A DNA stretch of 64,000 nucleotides from Streptomyces sp. CBMA29. Its GTDB lineage: Bacteria > Actinomycetota > Actinomycetes > Streptomycetales > Streptomycetaceae. Within the stretch, counting starts at the first letter, position 1; each line of letters starts with the position of its first letter. The translations under genes were made by a program, and so were the position numbers. The notes below the pieces were generated by a model that saw only the letters and a program-made list of their open reading frames with translations, had not been told where the DNA came from and searched no databases. Below, one piece after another: positions 36,872 to 46,235 of the stretch. The stretch spans positions 1 through 64,000 of the forward strand of contig NZ_MECL01000115.1 of NCBI RefSeq assembly GCF_014596445.1, given 5' to 3'.

Positions 36872-37220
36872 GCCCCCAGCCTCCCACCTGCCCGCCGTAT
36901 CCCCTCAATCGCGCCCAGCGCCCCGCGCCCCGTGCCCCGCTTCCCCGCCCCCCGCCCCCCGCTCCCCGCTCCCCGGCGCCGGCCGTACGGCGCGTGACCA
37001 GGATCACGCCGGAGCCCTTCGCCTGCCCTGCGGCCCCGCACGAACGGGCGCGGCCCCGGTCCCGCCCGCCCCACCGCCCGCCCCACCGCCCGCCCCACGG
37101 CTCGGAAACCGCCCGGATACGGTCCGCGCACCCCCTGGTTACCGGCCGGGATTGCGGACAAACCCGGGCGGTGAGCCCGGACCTCATCGCTTTCTCAGGG
37201 GGTTTCCCTACGATGGGCCG
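36872..37220. other. Intergenic region between divergent rsmI and pmt
   Basis: The 349 bp hold no credible gene. The part near rsmI is a C-rich, nearly pyrimidine-only stretch (36930-36975). A 12-bp unit CCGCCCGCCCCA repeats three times perfectly at 37062-37097. Closer to pmt is TTGCGGACAAACC. Both promoters must lie here, but I cannot place them with confidence. Confidence 0.7.
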
Positions 37221-38945
37221 GTGACAAGTGAGACCGCGACGCAGGACCGGGCCGACGAGGGCTTTCGGGTGGAGGCGGAGTCGAGCGCGTGGGCGCGACG
37301 ACTGCGCCGGTTCGGCTATGCGGAACGGACTCGGACCGACACCCGCGACCGCCTCGTACCGCCGTTCCCCGAACCGGGCACCCGGATGTGGGAGGCGCTC
37401 GGCCTCGGCCCCGTCGCGGCGCACCGGGTGGCGAAGTGGAGCGGCTGGCTCGGCCCGCTGCTGGTCGCCGTCTTCGCCGGGGCGATCCGCTTCTGGCACC
37501 TGGGCAACCCGCGTGACGTCGTCTTCGACGAGACGTACTACGCCAAGGACGCCTGGTCGCTGCTGAAGTTCGGCTACGAGGGCACCTGGACCGACGGCAA
37601 GGTCTCCAACCCGCAGATCCTGGCCCACCCCCAGGTGATCCCGCTCTCCGACGCGCCCGGCTATGTCGTGCACCCGCCGATGGGCAAGTGGGTGATCGCG
37701 GTCGGCGAGTGGATGTTCGGGCTCAACCCCTTCGGCTGGCGCTTCATGATGGCGCTGATCGGCACCCTGTCCGTCCTGATGCTGTGCCGGATAGGGCGAC
37801 GCCTGTTCCGCTCCACGGCGCTCGGCTGCGTGGCGGGCACCCTGCTCGCGGTCGACGGACTGCACTTCGTGATGAGCCGGATCGCGCTGCTCGACCTCGT
37901 CATCTCCTTCTTCGCGCTCGCCGCGTTCGGCTGTCTGCTGATCGACCGCGACTGGTCGCGGGCCCGCCTCGCGCGCGCCCTGCCCGTCGACGAGAACGGT
38001 TACGCGGGACCCGACCGGCAGGTCGGCGACCGGGCGGGCATGGGCTGGCGGCCCTGGCGGATCGCCGCCGCCGTCTGCCTCGGCCTGGCCTGCGCCAGCA
38101 AGTGGAACGGCCTGTATTTCCTGGCCGTATTCGGCATCATGACCGTCGTCTGGGACATCGGCTCACGCCGCCTGGCGGGCGCCCGCCGCCCGTACCTCGC
38201 CGTCCTGCGCAAGGACCTGGGCTGGGCCGCGCTGACGATCCTGCCGGTCGCCCTGGTGACGTATCTGCTCTCCTGGTCCGGCTGGTTCCTGTCCGACAAC
38301 GCCTACGGACGGCACTGGGCGGACGCCCGCGGCGGCACCTGGTCGTGGATCCCGGCCCCCCTTCGCAGCCTGTGGCACTACGAGGTGCAGGTCTACGACT
38401 TCAACGTCAATCTCCAGACCCCGCACCCCTACCAGTCCAACCCCTGGAGCTGGCTCGTACTCGGCCGCCCGGTCTCGTACTTCTTCCAATCCCCCAAGAA
38501 CGGCGAGGACGGCTGTCACGCCGCCGCCGGCTGCTCCCGCGAGATCATCGCACTGGGCACGCCCCTGCTGTGGTGGTCCGCCTGCTTCGCCCTCATCTAC
38601 CTCGTCTACCGCTGGGCGATGCGCCGCGACTGGCGCGCGGGCGCCATTTTGTGCGCGGCGGGCGCCGGTTACCTCCCCTGGTTCCTCTACCAGGACCGTA
38701 CGATCTTCTTCTTCTACGCCGTCGCCTTCGTGCCCTACCTCTGCCTCGCGGTCGCCATGATGATCGGCGCCTTCCTCGGCCCACCGAGCGCGAGTGAGGG
38801 CAGACGTATGTGGGGCGCGGTCGGCGCGGGCACCCTTGTCCTACTGATCATCTGGAATTTCATCTACTTCTTCCCGATCTATACCGGTATGACGATTCCG
38901 TACAGCAGTTGGCAGGCCAGGATGTGGTTCGACTCCTGGGTCTGA
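37221..38945 (+). CDS. pmt: Protein O-mannosyltransferase (PMT/GT39)
   Basis: A 574-residue polytopic membrane enzyme that moves mannose from polyprenyl-phosphate-mannose to Ser/Thr of secreted proteins. The first extracytoplasmic loop keeps the Asp-Glu pair of PMTs (VVFDETYYAKDAW), followed by VHPPMGKWVIAVGEWMFG and a second motif MSRIALLDLVISFFALAAF; about ten to eleven membrane segments follow, with ACASKWNGLYFL in the middle. GTG start. In S. coelicolor the homologous Pmt glycosylates envelope proteins and is needed for phage phiC31 infection. The gene is separate from the downstream PBP gene by ~150 bp. Confidence 0.95.
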   Translation: MTSETATQDRADEGFRVEAESSAWARRLRRFGYAERTRTDTRDRLVPPFPEPGTRMWEALGLGPVAAHRVAKWSGWLGPLLVAVFAGAIRFWHLGNPRDVVFDETYYAKDAWSLLKFGYEGTWTDGKVSNPQILAHPQVIPLSDAPGYVVHPPMGKWVIAVGEWMFGLNPFGWRFMMALIGTLSVLMLCRIGRRLFRSTALGCVAGTLLAVDGLHFVMSRIALLDLVISFFALAAFGCLLIDRDWSRARLARALPVDENGYAGPDRQVGDRAGMGWRPWRIAAAVCLGLACASKWNGLYFLAVFGIMTVVWDIGSRRLAGARRPYLAVLRKDLGWAALTILPVALVTYLLSWSGWFLSDNAYGRHWADARGGTWSWIPAPLRSLWHYEVQVYDFNVNLQTPHPYQSNPWSWLVLGRPVSYFFQSPKNGEDGCHAAAGCSREIIALGTPLLWWSACFALIYLVYRWAMRRDWRAGAILCAAGAGYLPWFLYQDRTIFFFYAVAFVPYLCLAVAMMIGAFLGPPSASEGRRMWGAVGAGTLVLLIIWNFIYFFPIYTGMTIPYSSWQARMWFDSWV

Positions 38946-39102
38946 CCGGGGCGTCGGCGCGGCGACGCGGCGACGCGGAGCCCGAGGCTTTCCGTACGAA
39001 CCCGTGCCCGGACTGAGACCTTCCTCCGCGCGGGGGTCCCGTAGGGTGCTACAGCGCGTGTTCATTGAACGCGTTCAAAGGGGAGGGGGAGGTCTCGTGC
39101 CC

Positions 39103-40737
39103 ATGTCACGGGGTGTCAAGTCGGGGATCATCGGCACGGTGGTCGTCGGAATGTTCGCGGTCGCCGGGTACGGCGCCTACAACATCTACGACTCACTGGA
39201 CGGCAGCGGCGGCGGTGGCGGCAAGTCCGCACAGACCAAGCCGACGGCGGTCGACACCGCGCCGCCGAGCGCCGCCGAAGTCACCAGCACCGGGGACGAC
39301 TTCCTGACCGCGTGGTCGTCGGGTGACATCACGCGGGCGGCGAGCCTGACCGACTCCGTGCGCACGACGACGGCCGCGCTCACCGCGTACAAGACGCAGG
39401 CGCGTGTGACGTCCGTGCAGCTCACCCCCGGCACACCGGCGGCGACGACCACCACGACCATGCCGTTCACGGTGACGGCGCAGGTCACGTATGACGGCGT
39501 CACCACACCCTGGAGCTACCGCTCGTCGCTGACCGTCGTACGCGGCGCGAGCGGGAAGCCGGTCGTCCAGTGGAAGCCGTCCGTGATCAGCCCGGAACTC
39601 GGCGACGGCGACCAGCTCGTCACCGGTCGGGCCAAGGTGCCCGAGGTGGATGTCGTGGACCGCAAGGGGCGGGTGATGGACCCGGCCGACTATCCGTCGC
39701 TGAGCCGCATCATCCCCGACCTGCGCACGCGGTACGCGGAGAAGCTGGGCGACGGCACCCCCGGCATCGAGACGTACGTCCAGAAGGCGGACGCCTCGGC
39801 CGGCAAGACGTTGAACGTGCTCAAGAAGGGCAAGCCCGTACGGCTGGACACCACGCTCGACGCCACGATCCAGAAGGCGGCCGAGAAGGCGGTAGCGGGC
39901 AAGGACAAGTCCGGGGTGACCGCCGTCGACACCACGAACGGCGCCATCCTGGCAGTCGCCTACGGCCCGGCGTCCGGCACCGACTACGCGTTGCAGGACA
40001 AGGCCGCGCCCGGCTCGACGTTCAAGATCGTCACGGCGGCGGCACTGCTCCAGCGCGGTCTGACGCCGTCCTCGCCCGCGAAGTGCGTCAACGGCGCGAA
40101 CTACGGCTACGGCAAGGCGTACAAGAACGACGGCGGCATGAACAACCCCGGCGCCTCACTGCAATGGGACTTCATGAAGTCCTGCAACACCGGCTTCATC
40201 CTCCAGGCGAAGACGCTCGGCGCGACCGGACTCGTGGACACGGCCAAGCAGTTCGGTCTGACACAGGGGTGGAACATCGGCACCGTGTCCCAGGACCCGG
40301 TGGTGCCGGGCGGTACGGGGGACGAGCTGACCTCGGAGATGATCGGACAGGGCACTCTTCAGATGAGCCCGCTCATCATGGCGTCCGTCGCCGCGACCGC
40401 CAGCACCGGTGACTTCCACCAACCGCGGATCGTCGCCAAGAGCCTCATCAAGGGCCCCATCGCCACCGCCTCCGGCATCCCGTCGAAGACGACGCAGTAT
40501 CTGCGGCAGATGATGCGCGCGACCATCACCAGTGGTACGGCCAGCGGTGTGATGAGCGGATTCGGCCCCAACTCCGGTGCCAAGACCGGCTCCGCCGAGA
40601 CCGACACCTCCGCGGAGGCCAACGGCTGGTTCACCGCGTACGCGGGCCATGTCGCCGCCGCCGCCGTCGTCCACAGCGGCGGTCACGGCAACCAGTCCGC
40701 CGGCCCCATCGTGGCGGCCGTGCTGCGCGCCTCCTGA
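39103..40737 (+). CDS. Penicillin-binding protein, transpeptidase with NTF2-like domain
   Basis: A 544-residue class-B-type PBP. It has an N-terminal signal anchor (SGIIGTVVVGMFAVAGYGAY), an NTF2-like MecA_N domain (SAAEVTSTGDDFLTAWSSGD), and a transpeptidase domain. Catalytic motifs are complete: SxxK in PGSTFKIV (Ser about residue 305), SxN in KSCNTGF, and KTG in GAKTGSAE. The central dimerisation domain is short. Such PBPs cross-link peptidoglycan in growth or sporulation. The ATG is preceded by GGGAGGGGGAGG; a GTG 6 bp earlier is also possible. Not in an obvious operon with a SEDS partner. Confidence 0.94.
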   Translation: MSRGVKSGIIGTVVVGMFAVAGYGAYNIYDSLDGSGGGGGKSAQTKPTAVDTAPPSAAEVTSTGDDFLTAWSSGDITRAASLTDSVRTTTAALTAYKTQARVTSVQLTPGTPAATTTTTMPFTVTAQVTYDGVTTPWSYRSSLTVVRGASGKPVVQWKPSVISPELGDGDQLVTGRAKVPEVDVVDRKGRVMDPADYPSLSRIIPDLRTRYAEKLGDGTPGIETYVQKADASAGKTLNVLKKGKPVRLDTTLDATIQKAAEKAVAGKDKSGVTAVDTTNGAILAVAYGPASGTDYALQDKAAPGSTFKIVTAAALLQRGLTPSSPAKCVNGANYGYGKAYKNDGGMNNPGASLQWDFMKSCNTGFILQAKTLGATGLVDTAKQFGLTQGWNIGTVSQDPVVPGGTGDELTSEMIGQGTLQMSPLIMASVAATASTGDFHQPRIVAKSLIKGPIATASGIPSKTTQYLRQMMRATITSGTASGVMSGFGPNSGAKTGSAETDTSAEANGWFTAYAGHVAAAAVVHSGGHGNQSAGPIVAAVLRAS

Positions 40738-40839
40738 CCCGCCGATGCCCGCGCCCATACCCCCGTCGAGCCGCCCGAACCGCCCGAACCATCTGAGCAG
40801 TCCGCACCATACGAGCAGCCCCGGCCGCCCGAGCCGCGG

Positions 40840-41685
40840 ATGACGCCGCTGGTCGTCGCCGTCGTCCTCGTCGCCGCGATCACGCACGCCGCGTGGAACG
40901 CCATCGCGCACGGCATCAAGGACCAGGTCCTCGCCTTCACCCTCGTGGGTGGCGGCGGGGCCCTGTGCGCCCTGGCCCTGCTGCCCTTCGCGGCGGTACC
41001 GCACGCGGGCGCCTGGCCGTATCTGATCGCGTCGGTGGTCATCCACCTCGCCTACCAGTACCTGTTGATGCGGTCCTTCCAGCTCGGCGAGTTCGGACAG
41101 GTCTATCCGATAGCCCGTGGTATCGCGCCGCTCGCCGTGACCGTGCTGGCGGCCGTCTTCGTCGCCGAGCGGCCGGGGCCCTGGCAGACCGCGGGCGTCA
41201 TCACCTCCTGCGCCGGTCTCGGCGGCGTCGCCCTGTGGGGCCTGCGCGGCAAGCGCCCCAACTGGCCCGCGCTGACGGCGGCCGCCGGTACGGGACTGAC
41301 CATCGCCGGGTACACGGTCGTGGACGGCGTCGGCGTCCGCGCCTCCGGCAGCTCGCTCGGCTACATCGCCTGGCTGCTGCTGTTCCAGGGCATGGTGATC
41401 CCGGCCGTCGCATTCTCTGCGCGCCGCAGAGAATTGGCCGCGCAGCTAAGACCCGTCGCCCTGCGCGGCCTCCTCGGCGGTGCCCTGTCCATCACCGCCT
41501 ACGGCCTCGTCCTGTGGGCCCAGACCCGCGCGCCGCTGGCCCCGGTCGCCGCCCTGCGCGAGTCCTCGATCATCGCGGGCGCCGCCATAGGCGCGCTGTT
41601 CTTCAAGGAGCACTTCGGCCGGCCCCGATTGGTCGCCGCCCTGGTGGTCGTGACCGGCATAGGTCTGATGCTGCACGCGAGTTGA
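40840..41685 (+). CDS. EamA/DMT-family transporter
   Basis: A 281-residue membrane protein with about nine to ten transmembrane helices in two EamA halves: THAAWNAIAHGIKDQVL at the start, ARGIAPLAVTVLAAVFVAERP ending the first half, and ALRESSIIAGAAIGALFFKEHFGRPRL ending the second. DMT transporters export amino acids and other small metabolites; the substrate cannot be read from sequence. It starts 102 bp after the PBP gene on the same strand. Confidence 0.9.
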   Translation: MTPLVVAVVLVAAITHAAWNAIAHGIKDQVLAFTLVGGGGALCALALLPFAAVPHAGAWPYLIASVVIHLAYQYLLMRSFQLGEFGQVYPIARGIAPLAVTVLAAVFVAERPGPWQTAGVITSCAGLGGVALWGLRGKRPNWPALTAAAGTGLTIAGYTVVDGVGVRASGSSLGYIAWLLLFQGMVIPAVAFSARRRELAAQLRPVALRGLLGGALSITAYGLVLWAQTRAPLAPVAALRESSIIAGAAIGALFFKEHFGRPRLVAALVVVTGIGLMLHAS

Positions 41686-41688
41686 CGC

Positions 41689-41975
41689 TCACCCGGACAG
41701 GCCGCGCGGCTTGTCGGGGTTGACCTGGAAGCGCAGCTCGTGGACGCGGCCGTCGGCGGCGACGTGCCGCTCCAGGTGCGGGTCGTCGCCGTGCGGCCCG
41801 AAGGGTGTGCCCGCCTGGTCATGGACTTGCCGGACAGCGCGGTCGCCGCGGATGTCGTTGGCCGCGCCCCTGCCGAGCTGTACCACCTGGTGCCGGGCGG
41901 CTGTCAACTCCTTCGCGGCGGAATGTCCCCTGACGCCGCTGCCGCCCGCCAGCAGCGTCCATGCCGTCCGTCCCT
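41689..41975 (-). pseudogene. Gene remnant: epimerase N-terminus fused to an ECF41-type sigma-factor tail
   Basis: One open frame of ~100 codons with good codon usage, especially in its last third. The first part reads LLAGGSGVRGHSAAKELT followed by AARHQVVQLGRG and NDIRGD, closely like the NAD-binding loop of extended-SDR epimerases but with key residues changed. The last part reads HVAADGRVHELRFQVNPDKPRG, like the conserved end of ECF41 (SigJ) sigma factors, where NPDK is typical. There is no start with a ribosome site. ECF41 genes are known to sit beside epimerase or oxidoreductase genes, so a deletion joining two neighbours would explain the fusion. The assignment is by eye. The remaining stretch to 42076 holds nothing I can support. 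Confidence 0.5.
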
Positions 41976-42076
41976 CGTCCCGTACCGGGGCCGGACACAC
42001 ACAAGCAGGCCGCCTCGTGGATGCCCATGGGGCAAACGGCCCGGCGCCTGCGTGACAGCAGCAGAGAGGACCTGCG

Positions 42077-42964
42077 TCACTCTTCCCCGGCGGCGCCTAC
42101 CGCGGCTCCCGCTACGGCTCCCAGGGCGGCCTCGTCGTCGGCGATCCCGGCCGACAGCGCGTTGGTGAACCCCGGATTCGCGGAGAGGATGCCGCCCTCG
42201 ACCGGCAGCGTGACACCGGTGATCCAGGACGCGTCGGCGGAGGCCAGGAAGGTGACGGCGGCGGCGATGTCGGCGGGTTCGCCGACGCGGCCGAGCGGGT
42301 AGAGCCCCGCGGCGGTCTCCAGGGTGGCCTCGCGGCCCGCCCACGCGGGCGTGCGGATGGTGCCGGGCGCGACGAGATTGACGCGGACGCCGCTGGCCGC
42401 AGCGTGCACGGCGAGCGTGCGGGTCAGGGAGATCAGCCCCGCCTTGGCCGCGCTGTAGGAGTGGTTGCCGAAGTACGACAGTCCGTTGACCGAACCGATG
42501 TTGACGATCGCGCCGCGCCCGCCGGTCGCGGCGGCCAGGTGCGGCAGCGCGGCGCGGGAACAGCGCATGGCGCCGGTCAGGGTGACGTCGAGGTCGCGCA
42601 GCCAGTTCTCGTCCGGCTCCTCGGTGAGGTCGTCGTAGTGATCGCTGCACGAATAGGCGTTGTTGACGAGGACGTCGAGGCCGCCGAAGGCCGCCACCGC
42701 GTGCGCGACCGCCGCGTCCACGGCCGTACGGTCGGCGACGTCGCACACGACCGCCCCCGCCCGCCCGCCGTCCTCGCGGATCGAGGCGGCGGTGCGCTCG
42801 GCCGCTTCACCGTTGAGGTCCGCGAGGAGTACGGCGGCGCCTTCCGCGGCGAATCTGCGGGCCGTCGCCTCGCCGATACCCCGGGCGCCGCCGGTCACCA
42901 TGACGGTGTAGGTCGCGAATCGTTCCCCTGAATACGCCGCCGTCGCTGTCCCGTTACGCACCAT
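42077..42964 (-). CDS. SDR-family NAD(P)-dependent oxidoreductase
   Basis: A 295-residue classical short-chain dehydrogenase. Cofactor loop VTGGARGIGEATARRFAAEGA with LLADLN (NAD-type Asp); NNAYS; catalytic Ser in IVNIGSVNG and YSAAKAG (Tyr, Lys); PG motif VNLVAPGTIRTP. A C-terminal extension of ~25 Ala/Asp-rich residues follows the normal SDR end. ATG at 42964, 4 bp after the stop of the serine-hydrolase gene, so both are one operon with the hydrolase first. Substrate unknown. Confidence 0.92.
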   Translation of the reverse strand: MVRNGTATAAYSGERFATYTVMVTGGARGIGEATARRFAAEGAAVLLADLNGEAAERTAASIREDGGRAGAVVCDVADRTAVDAAVAHAVAAFGGLDVLVNNAYSCSDHYDDLTEEPDENWLRDLDVTLTGAMRCSRAALPHLAAATGGRGAIVNIGSVNGLSYFGNHSYSAAKAGLISLTRTLAVHAAASGVRVNLVAPGTIRTPAWAGREATLETAAGLYPLGRVGEPADIAAAVTFLASADASWITGVTLPVEGGILSANPGFTNALSAGIADDEAALGAVAGAAVGAAGEE

Positions 42965-42968
42965 CGGG

Positions 42969-44174
42969 TCAGCGTAGGCACTCCCGTACCGCCCTGACCA
43001 GGGCTTGGGCACGGGGATCCGCGGTGACGTTCTTCTGCATGCCGTTGGTGACGTAGCCGAAGCCGATTCCGCTCGCGGGGTCCGCGAAACCGAGGCAGCC
43101 GCCCCGGCCGGGATGCCCGAAGGAACCGGGTGCCAGCAGCGGGGACGCCGGGCCGTGCAGCATGTATCCCAGGCCGAATCGAGTGTTGACGATCAATACT
43201 CGATCCGGTCCCTCGGACTCGACGGTCCGGGCGGCGGTGAGCGTGGCGGGCACGAAAAGCCGCGGCCCGTCGGTCAGTTCCCCGATCAGCGCCGCGTAGA
43301 AACGGGCCAGCGAGCGCGCGTCGGTGATGCCGTTGGCCGCGGGCAACTCGCCCGCGCGATAGGCGGGGTCGTTCTCGTCGGGCCGCGGCGAGATCGCCCC
43401 GAAGGCGCGCATGGTCAGCGACCCGGGGTCGGCGTACGCGTCCTGCACGGACCGCTTGGGCCGGGCCCGCAGCGCGCCCGAGACGGCCGGTTCCGGCGTG
43501 ACGGTCTCGGCGGTCCCGCCCACCCGGTGCGCCTGCCCCGGCGGCAGCCCCACCCAGAGGTCGAGGCCGAGCGGCCGGGCGATCTCCTCCGCGACGAAGC
43601 GGCCGACCGACCGCCCCGACGCGCGCAGCACCAGTTCCGCGACCAGCCAGCCGTAGGTGTGCGCGTGGTATCCGTGCGCCGCGCCCGGCGGGAACTGCGG
43701 CTTCTGCGCGGCCACCGCGCGCGGCCCGGACGTACCGTCGAGCGCCTGTTCCGGCGTCAACGGCGTGTCCAGCGCGGGCACTCCGGCCCGGTGCGCCAGC
43801 ACGTCCCTGACGGTCACCCGCTCCTTGCCGTGCGCCTTGAACTCCGACCAGTACGCGCCCACCGGCGCGTCCAGGTCCAACTGGCCGCGCTGGTGGAGCA
43901 GCAGCAGACAGGCCGCCGCCACGCCCTTGGTGGCCGACCGGACGATCTGCACGGTGTCCTCGGCCCAGGGCACGGTGTCCCCGGCCAAGGGCTCCCCCGA
44001 AGGCTGCCCGGCCGCCGCGACGCCGCCCCACAGGTCGACCACCTTGCGACCGTGCCTATAGAGCGCGAAAGCGGCGCCGACATCCCCCCGGCGGGTGAAA
44101 TTCTGCGCGAAAGCGGTACGTACCGGCTCCCAGCCGTCCTCCGCCGTGCCGTGGACGTCCGTGAACGCGTCCAT
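42969..44174 (-). CDS. Serine hydrolase of the class C beta-lactamase fold (EstB-like)
   Basis: A 401-residue cytosolic protein without signal peptide. The SxxK motif is in VRSATKGVAAACLLLL, the YxN-equivalent in YHAHTYGW, and the C-terminal motif around SFGHPGRGGCLGFADP. The N-terminal VHGTAEDGWEPVRTAFAQNFTRRGDVGAAFALYRHGRKVVDLWGG is typical of the EstB/carboxylesterase branch, so esterase activity is more likely than antibiotic hydrolysis. I chose ATG 44174 because GGAGG lies 8 bp upstream; a longer start at 44237 has no ribosome site. First gene of an operon with the SDR. Confidence 0.92.
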   Translation of the reverse strand: MDAFTDVHGTAEDGWEPVRTAFAQNFTRRGDVGAAFALYRHGRKVVDLWGGVAAAGQPSGEPLAGDTVPWAEDTVQIVRSATKGVAAACLLLLHQRGQLDLDAPVGAYWSEFKAHGKERVTVRDVLAHRAGVPALDTPLTPEQALDGTSGPRAVAAQKPQFPPGAAHGYHAHTYGWLVAELVLRASGRSVGRFVAEEIARPLGLDLWVGLPPGQAHRVGGTAETVTPEPAVSGALRARPKRSVQDAYADPGSLTMRAFGAISPRPDENDPAYRAGELPAANGITDARSLARFYAALIGELTDGPRLFVPATLTAARTVESEGPDRVLIVNTRFGLGYMLHGPASPLLAPGSFGHPGRGGCLGFADPASGIGFGYVTNGMQKNVTADPRAQALVRAVRECLR

Positions 44175-44334
44175 GAATGCCGCCTCCGCCTGCCGCTCCG
44201 CCGGTCCACCCGCTGCACCGAACTCTGCGGCACCCATGGTGCACGACGAAGATGCGCGTTCTGTAAACAGGCGGTAGGGCGGGCCGTATACGCGGCCGAG
44301 CGCGGTCGGCGGCGGGGCGGCACTTATTCCCCGC

Positions 44335-44385
44335 GGCCGGGGCCGGAAAACCACCCGGGCCCGCGGCGGGCCCGCGACCCCGGCC
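44335..44385 (-). terminator. Nested GC hairpin downstream of the cellulase gene
   Basis: Outer arms GGCCGGGG / CCCCGGCC enclose a second hairpin GCGGGCCCG / CGGGCCCG; a TTTT run falls in the 3' part. It begins about 55 bp after the cellulase stop on the minus strand. Plausible terminator. The 264 bp between the hydrolase start and the cellulase stop hold no gene. Confidence 0.45.
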
Positions 44386-44438
44386 GGAAAGTGTCCGGCA
44401 GGAGCGCGGGACCCGTCACGGGCCCGGTGGGGGGTCCG

Positions 44439-46235
44439 CTACGGGAGCGGCGGGTACGCGTTCTGCACGAGCTGGTGGAACTGCGCCGAGAACCAGGCAC
44501 CCGCGAGCGGGGCGTTGGCCAGGGCGCCGGACGGGTTGTTGCCGTTGCGGGCGTTACCGGTGTAGGTCGGGTCGCACATCCGGTCGAAGCCCTTGCCCTC
44601 GTCGTTCGGGATCTGGGTGCTCGAACCGTCCGACTCACCCGGAGGCTTCACCCACACGTAGGCGTCGATACCGGCGGCGGGCGCCGCGGTCGGGCGCTGA
44701 CCGATACCGGCCCCGGACTGGTTGCACCAGTTGCCGGCGTGGATGCGGCGGTCGATACGGCCACCGTCGACGTAGGTGTCAACGGTCGTGGTCGCCCCGG
44801 GACCGGTGGGACGCGAGGTGCCGCCCCAGCCGTTGCGGGAGGTGTCGATCAGCATGCCGATGTCGGAGTTGAAGCCGTCCGACACCAGGAGGTTGCGCAG
44901 GGCCTGCGCGTAACTCTGCTCATCGACGTACTGGTTCCAGTCGATCCACTTGGACTGCCGCACGGTGGTGCCGTTCACGCTGTCCGTGATCTTGACGTTC
45001 GGCTCCACGGTGGCGCTGTAGTTGGCCGTGTTGACGATGAAGCCCTGGACGTCGTTGACGGTGGCGCCACCGGTCTTCGCGGCCTTCAGGAACTCCTGCG
45101 CGGCGGGCGCCAGGTTGGTGTCCCAGCCCAGCCAGGCGTGGTGCCCGGCGTCGATGTAGTTGTACGTGTTGCCGATCGCGCCGAGCTTGGCGAGCGCGTA
45201 ACCGACGCCGTTCTCGTAGTTGCCGTTGGCCTTCATCGTGGCGCAGGCATCCGTCGAACCGGCGGTGCCGCCCGCGTTGGTGACCAGGTTGGGCAGCGAG
45301 TCGGGCTCGATGACGTTGACGATCCGCAGGCCCGCGTACTTCGGGTCGGACATGATCGCGGCGATCGGGTCGATGTACTCGGTCTTGTAGCGGCCGAGCT
45401 CCGTCGCGCCCAGTTCGCCGTTGGAGGCGAGCGCGGAGCAGTCACGGCCCGGCAGGTCGTAGATGACCAGTTCGATGGTGAGCGGCTGACCGGCGGCCTG
45501 CTGCACGGCCGCGTCCAGGTGGGCCTTGAGCCCCATGGCGCCGTTGGCGCCCGCGATCGCCGCGATCCGGTCCAGCCACACCGCGGTGGACTGGTTGGCG
45601 ATCTTCGATCCTCCGTCGGCCGAGGCCTTCGCGGACCAGTCCGGGTTCACGTAACCCTTGGCGCCCGCGTACGGGTTGTCGACCCTGGTGCCGGTCGGCG
45701 GCGAGGTGGGCGGGGTGGTCGGCGGCGTCGTGGGAGGCGTCGTCGGAGGCGTCGTCGGCGGAGTGGTGGGGGGTGTGGTCGGCGGAGTGGTCGGCGGGGT
45801 CGTACCGGTGCCGCCACCGCACACGACGCCGTTCAGGGAGAACGACGACGGCTTGGTGTTGGTGCCGCTGTACGAGCCGTTGAAGCCGAAGGTCGCCGTA
45901 CCGCCGGTCGCCACCGCGCCGTTGTACGACAGGCTCGCCGCGGTCACGGCCGCGCCCGTCTGGCTCACGGTGGCGTTCCAGCCCTGGGTGACCTTCTGAT
46001 TGCCGGGGAAGTTCCAGCCGAGTTGCCAACTCGTGATGGCCGGGCCGGTGTTGGTGATCGTCACCTGCGCGGTGAAGCCGGAATCCCACTGGCTCACGTC
46101 GTAGGCGACCGAGCAACCGGCGGTGGCCGCCGAGGCGGACGTCGTACTCATCGCGGCGACCACGCCGCCTGAGGCGACGACCATCAGGCCGGCCGCGAGC
46201 GCGGCGGTTCTGCGTCGGACTGTCGGGACTGCCAT
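44439..46235 (-). CDS. Secreted GH6 cellulase (cellobiohydrolase type) with N-terminal CBM2
   Basis: A 598-residue secreted protein. Signal peptide: RRR, hydrophobic core AALAAGLMVVASGGVVAAM and an Ala-x-Ala site near SASA-A. A CBM2 domain (about residues 38-140) has its cysteines at both ends (AGCSVAYD, GVVCGGG) and aromatic binding residues (QLGWNFPG, VTQGWN). A linker of about eight Pro-Pro-Thr-Thr units follows. The GH6 domain (about 175-598) contains VIYDLPGRDCSALAS (catalytic acid Asp), IEPDSLPNLV and DTSRNGWGG. The size and loop-rich end suggest a processive exo-enzyme. GGAGG lies 10 bp before the ATG and a perfect CebR box lies upstream, so induction by cello-oligosaccharides is expected. 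Confidence 0.96.
   Translation of the reverse strand: MAVPTVRRRTAALAAGLMVVASGGVVAAMSTTSASAATAGCSVAYDVSQWDSGFTAQVTITNTGPAITSWQLGWNFPGNQKVTQGWNATVSQTGAAVTAASLSYNGAVATGGTATFGFNGSYSGTNTKPSSFSLNGVVCGGGTGTTPPTTPPTTPPTTPPTTPPTTPPTTPPTTPPTSPPTGTRVDNPYAGAKGYVNPDWSAKASADGGSKIANQSTAVWLDRIAAIAGANGAMGLKAHLDAAVQQAAGQPLTIELVIYDLPGRDCSALASNGELGATELGRYKTEYIDPIAAIMSDPKYAGLRIVNVIEPDSLPNLVTNAGGTAGSTDACATMKANGNYENGVGYALAKLGAIGNTYNYIDAGHHAWLGWDTNLAPAAQEFLKAAKTGGATVNDVQGFIVNTANYSATVEPNVKITDSVNGTTVRQSKWIDWNQYVDEQSYAQALRNLLVSDGFNSDIGMLIDTSRNGWGGTSRPTGPGATTTVDTYVDGGRIDRRIHAGNWCNQSGAGIGQRPTAAPAAGIDAYVWVKPPGESDGSSTQIPNDEGKGFDRMCDPTYTGNARNGNNPSGALANAPLAGAWFSAQFHQLVQNAYPPLP

Noticed and set aside
41740-42168. A 142-codon plus-strand frame opposite the epimerase/sigma remnant
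   Set aside because: Its second half is Arg/Pro-rich and runs into the SDR gene; the minus-strand frame shows recognisable family motifs instead.
43005-46172. A 1055-codon open frame on the plus strand opposite the hydrolase and cellulase
   Set aside because: Low-complexity Arg/Gly/Val translation; the minus strand encodes GH6 and beta-lactamase-fold proteins with intact catalytic residues.
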